Below are positions 51,177-58,044 of a stretch of DNA of 64,000 nucleotides, one piece after another. This stretch comes from CAIKNB01 sp964415965. Its GTDB lineage: Bacteria > Patescibacteriota > Patescibacteriia > 2-12-FULL-60-25. Numbering within the stretch: the stretch's first letter is position 1; every line of letters starts with the position of its first letter. Below the pieces are notes generated by a model that worked only from the letters and a program-made list of their open reading frames with translations, was not told the DNA's origin and did no database searches. The DNA is taken from assembly GCA_964415965.1 (NCBI GenBank), contig CAYQCK010000001.1, positions 496,001-560,000 on the forward strand, written 5' to 3'. The translations under genes were made by a program, and so were the position numbers.

Positions 51177-52529
51177 ATGGAAGAGAAGAAGACCCGCCGT
51201 CGCCGACGCCGTGGCGAGTGGAAGTCCCAGGACTTCGTCGCCCTGCTCCAGCTCCCCGAGCGCTTGGCCCGCTACCTGCGCGAGATGCTGCATCTCGACG
51301 TGGCGACCTGGAAGTTCGCGCTCGACAAGATCCGCGCGGGCCAGGCCTACAAGGAATGGTCCAAGAGCAAGGGCCGGGGCAAGGGCCGCCGCAAGTTCGC
51401 GGCGCCGTGCGAGGAGCTCAAGACCGTGCAGCGCGCCATCCTCCAGCGGTTCCTGCATTCGGTGCCCGTGCACTTCGTGCGCCACGGCAACCAGGCGGGA
51501 TCGAGCATCCTGACCAACGCCGCGGCGCATGCCGGCAGCCGCCACGTGTTCACCGTCGACATCGTGAGCGCGTTCCCGAGCGTCTACCGCTCGCGCATCC
51601 GGGCCAACCTGCGCAAGCCCTTCGCCTTCAAGCTGCGGCAGTTCCAGGGCGTGGAGTTTAGCCAGGCGCCGGACGAGGCGTGGGAGAAGTACGCCAAGGC
51701 CAAGGACGACGACATCAAGTCGCTGGCGCTCCGCCGCTGCCTCGAGCACGATTTCGACCTGCTGCTCGAGTCGCTGGTCGACCTGGTGTGCCTGCATGAC
51801 CGGCTGCCGCAAGGCCCGCCGACTTCGCCGGCCATCCTCGACATCGTATGCCTGAAGATGGACGAGGTGATCTGGGGCTTGCTCGAGAAGTCGTCGACGC
51901 CGTTCCAGCGCTATCGCTTCACGGCCTACGCCGACGACCTCACGATCTCCTCCAGCGCGGATATCCCGGAGGAGCTCAGGACCGCGATCACCGAGGCCAT
52001 CCGCGCGAACGGGTTCTTCCCCCACACCCGGGCCGACAAGACCAAGTACATGGCCCCCGAGACCGGCGAAGTCCCGGTCATCACCGGCATCGTCGTCAAC
52101 GAAGACGGCCGCCTGACCATGGCTCCGAACAAGGTCAACCAGCTGCGCGCCCGCCTCCACCAGCTTCTCGGGCTGAAGCGTTGGAACGAGAAGCAGCGCG
52201 GTGTGGTCGCCGGCACGCTGGGGTATATCCGCCAGCTGTACCCGAAGAAGGCTCCGAGCACCATCCGCGAGTATGTGAGGTTGGCCGAGGCCCGCTTTGC
52301 GAAAAACAGCGCGGCGATCAGCCTGAAGCGGGCCGGCATGTGCCTCCCCGATTCGGCGTTCGATCCGTCGAGCGTCTGCACCGGCGGCCCGAAGGCCACG
52401 GCCAAGAAGCCGGCCAAGGGTAAGGGCAAGGTCCGCGCCAAGGACACGCTCGCCGACGCCGTCGAACCGGTATTGGCCGAGACGGTGTTCGTGGGCTGCG
52501 TGTCCGAAATGGTCGACGCGGCGGAATAG
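51177..52529 (+). CDS. Retron-type reverse transcriptase
   Basis: A 450-residue RNA-dependent DNA polymerase with GGAAGGAAG upstream of its ATG. Motif A is FTVDIVSAFPS at 125-135 (catalytic Asp128), motif B QGPPTSP at 212-218 and motif C YADD at 251-254. Retron hallmarks are present: NAAAH at 114-118 fits the NAxxH of region X, and VITG at 301-304 fits the VTG of region Y. The usual thumb follows (RLTMAPNKVNQLRARLHQL). A C-terminal extension of ~60 residues is Lys/Ala-rich (KATAKKPAKGKGKVRAKD). QG..SP argues against a DGR enzyme. It likely copies the msd parts of the ncRNAs encoded just downstream. Confidence 0.93.
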   Translation: MEEKKTRRRRRRGEWKSQDFVALLQLPERLARYLREMLHLDVATWKFALDKIRAGQAYKEWSKSKGRGKGRRKFAAPCEELKTVQRAILQRFLHSVPVHFVRHGNQAGSSILTNAAAHAGSRHVFTVDIVSAFPSVYRSRIRANLRKPFAFKLRQFQGVEFSQAPDEAWEKYAKAKDDDIKSLALRRCLEHDFDLLLESLVDLVCLHDRLPQGPPTSPAILDIVCLKMDEVIWGLLEKSSTPFQRYRFTAYADDLTISSSADIPEELRTAITEAIRANGFFPHTRADKTKYMAPETGEVPVITGIVVNEDGRLTMAPNKVNQLRARLHQLLGLKRWNEKQRGVVAGTLGYIRQLYPKKAPSTIREYVRLAEARFAKNSAAISLKRAGMCLPDSAFDPSSVCTGGPKATAKKPAKGKGKVRAKDTLADAVEPVLAETVFVGCVSEMVDAAE

Positions 52530-52548
52530 TCCGCCGCGTCCGATCGAA

Positions 52549-52762
52549 CCGGTTTGCTCGACCGTACGAAGCAGCTCGTTTCGTCCGCACCGAACTGACG
52601 AGGCCAGCGACCCCGGTCTGCAGCAGGCTGGGATAGGCCGCGGTCCCTAGGGTGTGCCAGGGCGTGTCAGGTCTGCGCGTCTCGGGACGCTCCGAACCCG
52701 ACAGGTTCTGACAGGGTGCGCTCCGCTTCCCTGTCAGAACCCAAGCGCACCATCCAAACCGG
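52549..52762 (+). ncRNA. Retron-like ncRNA unit 1 (diverged core)
   Basis: It starts 20 bp after the RT stop. Arms CCGGTTTG (52549-52556) and CAAACCGG (52755-52762) pair perfectly. The core hairpin is diverged (GGCC..GGCCGCGG around 52600-52645). The msd-like stem GGTTCTGACAGGG/CCCTGTCAGAACC (52704-52716/52729-52741) is perfect over 13 bp. Confidence 0.75.
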
Positions 52763-52878
52763 CCGGCTCGGGCAGGCGCAAGGCCTGCCCTTTGGCCCAT
52801 CCGACACTCGTCGGATGGGCTTCCTCTCCCCCGCCTGGAGCAACCGGGCGCGGAAAAGGAAGTGGTACATTCAAATCA

Positions 52879-53136
52879 GGGTTCGCTCGCTGTGGATTCG
52901 CGCCAGCGTTTCTAGCCGTCGTCTTGAGGATGATGGAGCGGCCGCCAAAGAGCCTGTCCTGTTCCAGGATCGGGTGAGGCCGCGGCATCTGGTGATGGCC
53001 CGTACCTGTTACCGCCGAGTCGGTAACTGATCGGATACCTCTGGTATCACATCCGCTACCTGAAGGTAGACGGATGACGGAGCCGATGGCTCCTTGATAC
53101 CAGCGGTAACCGATCCGAGGGCATCCGTCCGAACCC
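52879..53136 (+). ncRNA. Retron-like ncRNA unit 2
   Basis: Arms GGGTTCG (52879-52885) and CGAACCC (53130-53136). The conserved msr core at 52935-52985 opens GGAGCGGCCG and contains TCCTG-TTC-CAGGA. The msd-like hairpin pairs 53029-53048 with 53096-53115 (18 of 20 bp) and has smaller nested stems (CATCCG/CGGATG, CTACC/GGTAG). Confidence 0.85.
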
Positions 53137-53154
53137 GTTCTTTTCCGGGATAAT

Positions 53155-53378
53155 GGTTCGCTTGAATTCGCCTTGTGGGCAATGCAACAGACCGCGGGGT
53201 CTCTCCAGAGCCATTGGGCCAGTCCTGTTCCAGGACCGGTTGGCGGATTACCCAAGGAGAGTCGTTGGGCTTCAGGTCCTGATCGCCGTCCGCGGCGGAT
53301 GCCACGTCCGGCTCCACGGACCTGACAGCGCCTGACAGCTCGCTGTCAGGCGCTGACGCTCTTCCATCCATCCGAACC
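53155..53378 (+). ncRNA. Retron-like ncRNA unit 3 (diverged core)
   Basis: Arms GGTTCG (53155-53160) and CGAACC (53373-53378). A diverged core at 53207-53246 keeps the GTCCTG-TTC-CAGGAC tip. The msd-like stem CAGCGCCTGACAG/CTGTCAGGCGCTG at 53326-53355 is perfect over 13 bp. A GGGGCGACACGT/ACGTGTCGCCCC linker hairpin follows at 53390-53416. Confidence 0.75.
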
Positions 53379-53474
53379 TGCTTCCCCTCGGGGCGACACG
53401 TCTGACGTGTCGCCCCTACCCTTCCGCACTCGAGGTGTCTCGAACGCGGAAGACGTAGTTCTCCTCGAAAATCA

Positions 53475-53735
53475 GGGTTCGCTCGCTGTGGATCCGCTCG
53501 GCGTTTCCAGTCTGTCATCGCTCGTGATGGCGGAGCGGCCGCCAATGAACCTGTCCTGTTCCAGGATAAGGCGAGGCCGCAGCAGCCAGGGTCAGCCGTA
53601 CCGGCAACGCCCTTCGGGTATTGCCTCCCGGCCACGTTCCGTTGCCATGCGCCGACGCCTCAGAAGGTGTCGCCGCACCCCGCCTGCGGCGGTTGGCAAC
53701 GTTCCGCGGCCGCGCCCTGGCATCCGTCCGAACCC
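53475..53735 (+). ncRNA. Retron-like ncRNA unit 4
   Basis: Arms GGGTTCG (53475-53481) and CGAACCC (53729-53735). Core at 53532-53580 with the TCCTG-TTC-CAGGA tip. The msd-like part (about 53585-53720) is branched: GCCAGGG/CCCTGGC closing stem, GGCAACG/CGTTGCC and GACGCCT/AGGTGTC-type inner stems. A linker hairpin GGGGCGAGGG/CCCTCGCCCC follows at 53743-53772. Confidence 0.8.
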
Positions 53736-53828
53736 TTCTCGCGGGGCGAGGGACGTTCCACGCCCCTCGCCCCTACCCTCCCGCGTTTGAGTCCCATCGA
53801 ACGTGGAAGACGTAGTCTTTCGTGAATC

Positions 53829-54041
53829 GGGTTTGCTTTGCTCTTGCTCGGTGGGCTGGTCGCGACAGTCAGCCGGGAAGGTCCGCCATCCGGCCGGATG
53901 GACGGAGCGGCCGTCAAAGAGCCTGTCCTGCATCAGGATCAGGCGAGGCCGCAGTACAAGGATTGAGTCGGCACCCGTCGATAAGGATATATCGACGTCG
54001 CGTCGTCGCCGCGACGACGCGAAAGGCCGCCATCCAAACCC
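53829..54041 (+). ncRNA. Retron-like ncRNA unit 5
   Basis: Arms GGGTTTG (53829-53835) and CAAACCC (54035-54041). Core at 53904-53953 with CAT in the tip loop. The msd-like part has stems GTCGATA/TATCGAC (53977-53996) and TCGCGTCGTCG/CGACGACGCGA (53998-54008/54012-54022). A linker hairpin GGCAGTCAGGC/GCCTGACTGCC (54050-54076) precedes the ATPase gene. Confidence 0.85.
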
Positions 54042-54150
54042 ATTCCCTCGGCAGTCAGGCATCTCGCCTGACTGCCCTACCCTCCCGCGCTCGAGGCATC
54101 TCGAACGCGGAAGCAGTAGGATGCACATTTCATGCAAAAGAGGTGGATAT

Positions 54151-55287
54151 ATGGCTGACCTGCTCGAAATCCGCGCCAAGAACGGCAAGGGCATCACTTG
54201 GTCGTGGGTCGACGAGTCCATGGCCAACTATGAGATCCGGCTCGACCAGCCGCCGTACGTCCAGATCAAGGACGGCGACGTCTGGCGGGTGGAGATGGTC
54301 CAGGTCCTGACCAAGACGGTCTCGCGGCGCAAGACCGCGGTCGTCCGGCTGGTGACCCGGGTGAGCGAGCTGAAGCCCTGGGAAAAGCTCCTGGCCCTGC
54401 CCAACTACTGGATCGATCCGCTCCAGCTCAAGTGCCTGCTCATCTGGCTGCACGCCGGGACCAACGTCATCCTCATCGGCCCCAAAGGCACGGGCAAGAC
54501 GACGCTGGCTTTCGAGGTCGCCGAAGCGCTCGGCTGGCAGGATCCGTACAAGGTCGACGTCTACACCATCAAGCGGACGACCGACTTCTTCGGCTCCGAC
54601 GCCGCGACCAAGGGCTCGACCCACTTCGTGCGCTCCGGCCTGCTCGACTACATCGAGCGCGCCCACATCGCCCTCGAGCGGAAGCTGGAGACGCGGTTCA
54701 TCGTCATCCTGGACGAAATCAACCGCGTCCATGCCAAGTCCAACGAGAGCATGCACGGCCTGTTCGACGGGACGCGCCAGGTCTCGGTCGTGACGGCCGA
54801 GGGCACGAAGACCATCCGCATCCCGCCCAACGTCAGCTTCGTCGCGACCATGAACCAGGGCGCGGAGTACCAGGGCACATTCGCCCTGGACGACGCGCTC
54901 AAGGACCGCTTCGCCATCATGCGGCTCCGGCCCATGCCCATCGATTTCGAGACCAAGAAACTCGTGGCCGACACCGGCATGCTGGAGACGCACGCGCTGG
55001 CCGTGGTCCAAGTGGCGCGGGCCTTGCGGGAAGCGGCTAACGCCGGCCAGATCTCGTTCGGGCCGAGCTACCGCGGTTGCCTCATCGTCGGGCAGCTGGT
55101 AAAGCATGGGGTGCCCCTGCGCGAAGCCATGGTCATGGGCTTCCTGACGTATTACGACGGGGAGCTGGAGCTGACGCCGCAAGGCGAGGTGGCCAAGAAC
55201 CCCAACAGCGACGTAGCCAAGGCCTACAGCGCATTGCGCATGAAGATCTCGGCCAAGCTGACGGAAGCGGTCTCGGCCGCCGCCTGA
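54151..55287 (+). CDS. MoxR-type AAA+ ATPase of the retron locus
   Basis: A 378-residue protein with AAAGAGGTGG before its ATG. Residues 1-~75 are a beta-rich domain (KTAVVRLVTRVSEL at its end). The AAA+ core has Walker A GPKGTGKT at 110-117, Walker B ILDEIN with Asp188-Glu189, a sensor-1 VSFVATMNQG block and the LKDRF arginine-finger region, then a lid ending in a helical tail. The VATMN and DDALKDRF spacing matches MoxR/RavA-type chaperone ATPases, which usually partner a VWA protein, here encoded 2.7 kb downstream. It sits between two blocks of ncRNA units, so it is probably cotranscribed with them. Confidence 0.9.
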   Translation: MADLLEIRAKNGKGITWSWVDESMANYEIRLDQPPYVQIKDGDVWRVEMVQVLTKTVSRRKTAVVRLVTRVSELKPWEKLLALPNYWIDPLQLKCLLIWLHAGTNVILIGPKGTGKTTLAFEVAEALGWQDPYKVDVYTIKRTTDFFGSDAATKGSTHFVRSGLLDYIERAHIALERKLETRFIVILDEINRVHAKSNESMHGLFDGTRQVSVVTAEGTKTIRIPPNVSFVATMNQGAEYQGTFALDDALKDRFAIMRLRPMPIDFETKKLVADTGMLETHALAVVQVARALREAANAGQISFGPSYRGCLIVGQLVKHGVPLREAMVMGFLTYYDGELELTPQGEVAKNPNSDVAKAYSALRMKISAKLTEAVSAAA

Positions 55288-55298
55288 AAGTCCGCCAA

Positions 55299-55525
55299 AG
55301 CGTTCGCTTGTCCAGTCGTCGGGGAACCAGCCGCCATCCTGGCTGGTCAGGCCGCGCGGCAGCCGTCTGCCGCTCATCCCGGCTTGCATCAGGCCGGGAT
55401 ATGACCCTGGACCAAGGCGCGGCCCGACAGGTATTCGGGTTGCGGGCAACCGCTCTACCCATTTAGTCGGAATCGACACTGCGTATCGATTCCGCCGTAA
55501 ATGGCTGCGCCGCCATCCGAACGCT
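55299..55525 (+). ncRNA. Retron-like ncRNA unit 6 (diverged core)
   Basis: It starts 12 bp after the ATPase stop. Arms AGCGTTCG (55299-55306) and CGAACGCT (55518-55525) pair perfectly with a sequence different from other units. The core stem is ATCCCGGC/GCCGGGAT (55376-55400). The msd-like stem CGGAATCGA/TCGATTCCG is at 55468-55494, closed by ATTTA/TAAAT. A linker hairpin GGGGGAACG/CGTTCCCCC follows at 55535-55557. Confidence 0.75.
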
Positions 55526-55572
55526 CTTTCGCTCGGGGGAACGCCAAACGTTCCCCCACCTTATCGAGTATT

Positions 55573-55666
55573 CTTTCTTCCTCGACATCCCGGCCAAGCG
55601 AGTCTGACGAGCGCGAGCCGGGATCTAGACCCCGGGTCTCGGCGCTGCCTCGCCCGGGGTGTCAAA
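55573..55666 (+). repeat. 94-bp identical direct repeat, copy 1
   Basis: Linker between units 6 and 7. It is identical to 57650-57743 over 94 bp and forms two stems (ATCCCGGC/GCCGGGAT and ACCCCGGG/CCCGGGGT). Flanks diverge abruptly on both sides. Confidence 0.9.
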
Positions 55667-55687
55667 CAGAGAAAGAATCCTGGACAG

Positions 55688-55960
55688 GGTGTTTGCTTGC
55701 TCTTTCCACAAGGAGAGTCCGTGTCGTCGCGAGATGCGCGGAGCGGCCGTTACGGAACCTGTCCTGCATCAGGATCAGGTGAGGCCGCGGTTCGATGTAT
55801 CTGCCCGAACCCATTATGCCTTCGGCAGAATGTGTGCGTGACGCCGACGTTACGTCGGTTCGGTCGCAGGCTCCCCGTGACGCTCCGTTTCGCCGACTTC
55901 ACGAAACGTCACGCCGACGTCACGTCGGCGTCACGCCCGGGAGGCATCCATCCAAACACC
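55688..55960 (+). ncRNA. Retron-like ncRNA unit 7
   Basis: Arms GGTGTTTG (55688-55695) and CAAACACC (55953-55960). Core at 55740-55790 with compensatory ACCTG/CAGGT. The msd-like hairpin pairs 55838-55858 with 55914-55934 (20 of 21 bp), with nested CGTGACG/CGTCACG and GTTTCG/CGAAAC stems, giving an almost 100-nt hairpin. Confidence 0.88.
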
Positions 55961-55978
55961 AAGTTCCTTCAATAGATA

Positions 55979-56372
55979 CCGAGACAGCGTTTCTTGACCG
56001 TGCCGTGGCGCTGAATCCGAAGGGATGAACGGAAAGATGGCGCAAGCTAGCGTGCGCCGGAAAGATGGGATTCCCTGAAGAGGAGACGCCATGGCGGCAT
56101 GCCATGAACGTGTCGTGCGGGCCGCGCGCCGGCCAGGTCGTGAGATATCGCCGGCGCAAAAGCCGTCCTGCAACAGGACGGTCCAGGCCATGGTCCCTGG
56201 GTTCGGCTTGCTGACGTTGGGCGAATCCACGCACGTGGTGCGGGATTCTTCCCTCGCTCCGGCATGTAAGTTGCGGTTAGAAACGCTCGTCCACTCGCGG
56301 ACGTCGCTCCCTCGCGTTTCCAAAGGCAACTTTCCATGCCGGCCGACCCGCCAGCACATCAAACGCACTCGG
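55979..56372 (+). ncRNA. Retron-like ncRNA unit 8 (longest, diverged)
   Basis: Arms CCGAG..GCGTTT (55979-55992) and AAACGC..CTCGG (56361-56372). A diverged core around 56120-56193 keeps GCCGTCCTG-CAA-CAGGACGG. The msd-like hairpin has GGCATG/CATGCC, AAGTTGC/GCAACTT and AAACGC/GCGTTT stems (56261-56340). At 394 nt it is longer than the others. Confidence 0.65.
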
Positions 56373-56455
56373 TCATCGGGACGTCGAACGTCCCTCGGGG
56401 GACGTCCCACGTCCCCCACCTTATCGAGGTCTTCTCTTCGAGAAGTCCTCGCCAG

Positions 56456-56691
56456 GGTGTTTGCTCGACCGCGAGCGGAAGTATGGCGCCGTATGGACGC
56501 GGACGGTACTTTTGCCGCAGATGCATTTCGTGTCGCGAGATCCGTCCTACGGGTTTCGGAACTCGTCCTGTTCCAGGACGAGCCAGACCGCGGTCTCTAT
56601 GTTTTGCCGGAACCACCTTATGCCGGGCTTAAGGTTCGGTCTCAGCACCGCAGACGGCGCTGAGACCGAAGAGGCATTCCCTCCAAACACC
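56456..56691 (+). ncRNA. Retron-like ncRNA unit 9
   Basis: Arms GGTGTTTG (56456-56463) and CAAACACC (56684-56691). The core near 56551-56594 has compensatory CTCGTCCTG-TTC-CAGGACGAG. The msd-like stem TTCGGTCTCAGC/GCTGAGACCGAA at 56635-56646/56659-56670 is perfect over 12 bp. Confidence 0.8.
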
Positions 56692-56756
56692 TTTCTCATG
56701 GGGACGTCCCACGTCCCCCACCTTATCGAGGCTTTCTCTCCGAGGAATCCTCAACA

Positions 56757-57005
56757 GGGTGTTTGCTCGCTCTTCGAAAGAAGTCTGTCGATCTGAAATC
56801 GATGGAGCGGCCGCCAAAGAGCCTGTCCTGCATCAGGATCAGGCGAGGCTGCGGTTCATCAGCGATGGCCGAAACCCTAATGCACGGAGTTCAAAGCGAG
56901 CGACCCCCTTTAAACTCCTACAAGAGGGGTTATCCCCCTCCTCGAGGCTCTCCTGCGGAGCTTCAGGTGGAGGGGGATAACCCAAAGGCATCCATCCAAA
57001 CGCCC
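56757..57005 (+). ncRNA. Retron-like ncRNA unit 10
   Basis: Arms GGGTGTTTG (56757-56765) and CAAACGCCC (56997-57005) with one G-U pair. Core at 56804-56854. The msd-like stem GGGTTATCCCCCTCC/GGAGGGGGATAACCC at 56927-56941/56969-56983 is perfect over 15 bp. From arm to GGAGCGGCCG it is identical to unit 12. Confidence 0.88.
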
Positions 57006-57073
57006 TTTTCGTGCCGGGGGACGTCCCACGTCCCCCATCCTATCGAGGCCTCCTCTCAGAGGAACCCTCAACA

Positions 57074-57308
57074 GGGTGTTTGCTTGCTCTTTCCCGACCG
57101 GGAAGGTCCGTCTGTCGTGAGATATGCGGAGCGGCCGCCAATAAGCCTGTCCTGCACCGGGATCAGGCGAGGCTGCAGGAATCAGTGGAAGCTGTCGACG
57201 GATTCCTTCCGGATTCGATCGCTATGCTTCACGAATCCGAAAGGAATCCGTATGGAATCCGTCGTCTAGTAGCCGTCGGATTCCATCAAGCGAACCATCC
57301 AAACGCCC
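57074..57308 (+). ncRNA. Retron-like ncRNA unit 11
   Basis: Arms GGGTGTTTG (57074-57082) and CAAACGCCC (57300-57308). Core at 57128-57178. The msd-like hairpin pairs 57199-57217 with 57232-57250 (18 of 19 bp) and has further GGAATCC repeats nearby. Confidence 0.88.
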
Positions 57309-57402
57309 TTTTCCATCGTGGGGAACGGTCCTCGTTCCCCCACCCTATCGAACGCCAGACCTCACGACCCCTCTCTCCTCCGTTTTGGTCGGGCGTTCAA
57401 TC

Positions 57403-57601
57403 GGGTGTTTGCTCGCTCTTCGAAAGAAGTCTGTCGATCTGAAATCGATGGAGCGGCCGTTAAAGAGCCTGTCCTGTTCCAGGATTAGGTCAGGCCGCGG
57501 TCAATCGGTGTCTGCTGGCTCTAGTTCATGATTACATGATGAAATCGTGCAGCACGATTTCATCATGTAATCATAAACCTTAACGATCTATCCAAACGCC
57601 C
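57403..57601 (+). ncRNA. Retron-like ncRNA unit 12
   Basis: Arms GGGTGTTTG (57403-57411) and CAAACGCCC (57593-57601). Core at 57450-57500. The msd-like inverted repeat at 57528-57550/57552-57574 is perfect over 23 bp with one central base and is AT-rich, unlike the surrounding DNA. Confidence 0.9.
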
Positions 57602-57649
57602 TTTTCAATCGTGGGGAACGGTCCTCGTTCCCCCACCCTATCAAGCATC

Positions 57650-57743
57650 CTTTCTTCCTCGACATCCCGGCCAAGCGAGTCTGACGAGCGCGAGCCGGGA
57701 TCTAGACCCCGGGTCTCGGCGCTGCCTCGCCCGGGGTGTCAAA
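57650..57743 (+). repeat. 94-bp identical direct repeat, copy 2
   Basis: Linker between units 12 and 13, identical to 55573-55666. The outer stem ACCCTATC/GATAGGGT encloses it; the matching positions in copy 1 are CACCTT/AGGGTG. Confidence 0.9.
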
Positions 57744-57762
57744 ACGGAAAGAATCCTGGATA

Positions 57763-58015
57763 GGGTATTTGCTCGCTCCTTCCGATAAGGAAGTCCGTAC
57801 TCGGTCATCGTCGCGAGCGATCGCGTCGGGTTCGAAAGCGGAGCGGCCGTTAAATGAGCCTGTCCTGTTCCAGGATGGGTGAGGCCGCAGTCGATGCGTG
57901 CCGCCATTCCAGAAATCTGAATTTCACAAGTGAAATTCAGATTTCTCCGATTCAACGCCGATTTCCTCAAAGGAAATCGGCCTCGAATCTGGTTGCGGCA
58001 TCCATCCAAACACCC
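57763..58015 (+). ncRNA. Retron-like ncRNA unit 13
   Basis: Arms GGGTATTTG (57763-57771) and CAAACACCC (58007-58015) with one A/C mismatch. Core at 57840-57890. Two AT-rich msd-like stems: a 17-bp perfect one (57911-57927/57930-57946) and GCCGATTTCCT/AGGAAATCGGC (57957-57981). It ends 29 bp before the VWA gene; no linker hairpin follows. Confidence 0.88.
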
Positions 58016-58044
58016 GAAAACCGCTTTTTTGACAAGGAGAAGAA

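Noticed and set aside
51177..52529. Group II intron RT.
   Set aside because: No maturase or endonuclease domain and no intron domain V/VI structure; NAxxH favours retron.
52549..58015. Several long open frames in both strands of the repeat region (for example 53009-53635, 55920-56663, 56763-57269).
   Set aside because: They run through the palindromic units, have Arg/Ser/Pro-rich composition, lack ribosome sites and change frame from unit to unit; they are by-products of GC-rich hairpins.
52549..58015. CRISPR array interpretation of the repeats.
   Set aside because: Repeat parts are about 50 bp structured cores within 200-390 bp units, spacers are hairpins, and there are no cas genes.
51177..58015. 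Diversity-generating retroelement.
   Set aside because: The RT has QG..SP in motif B, not the SQ form, and no template/variable repeat pair with adenine-specific changes was seen.
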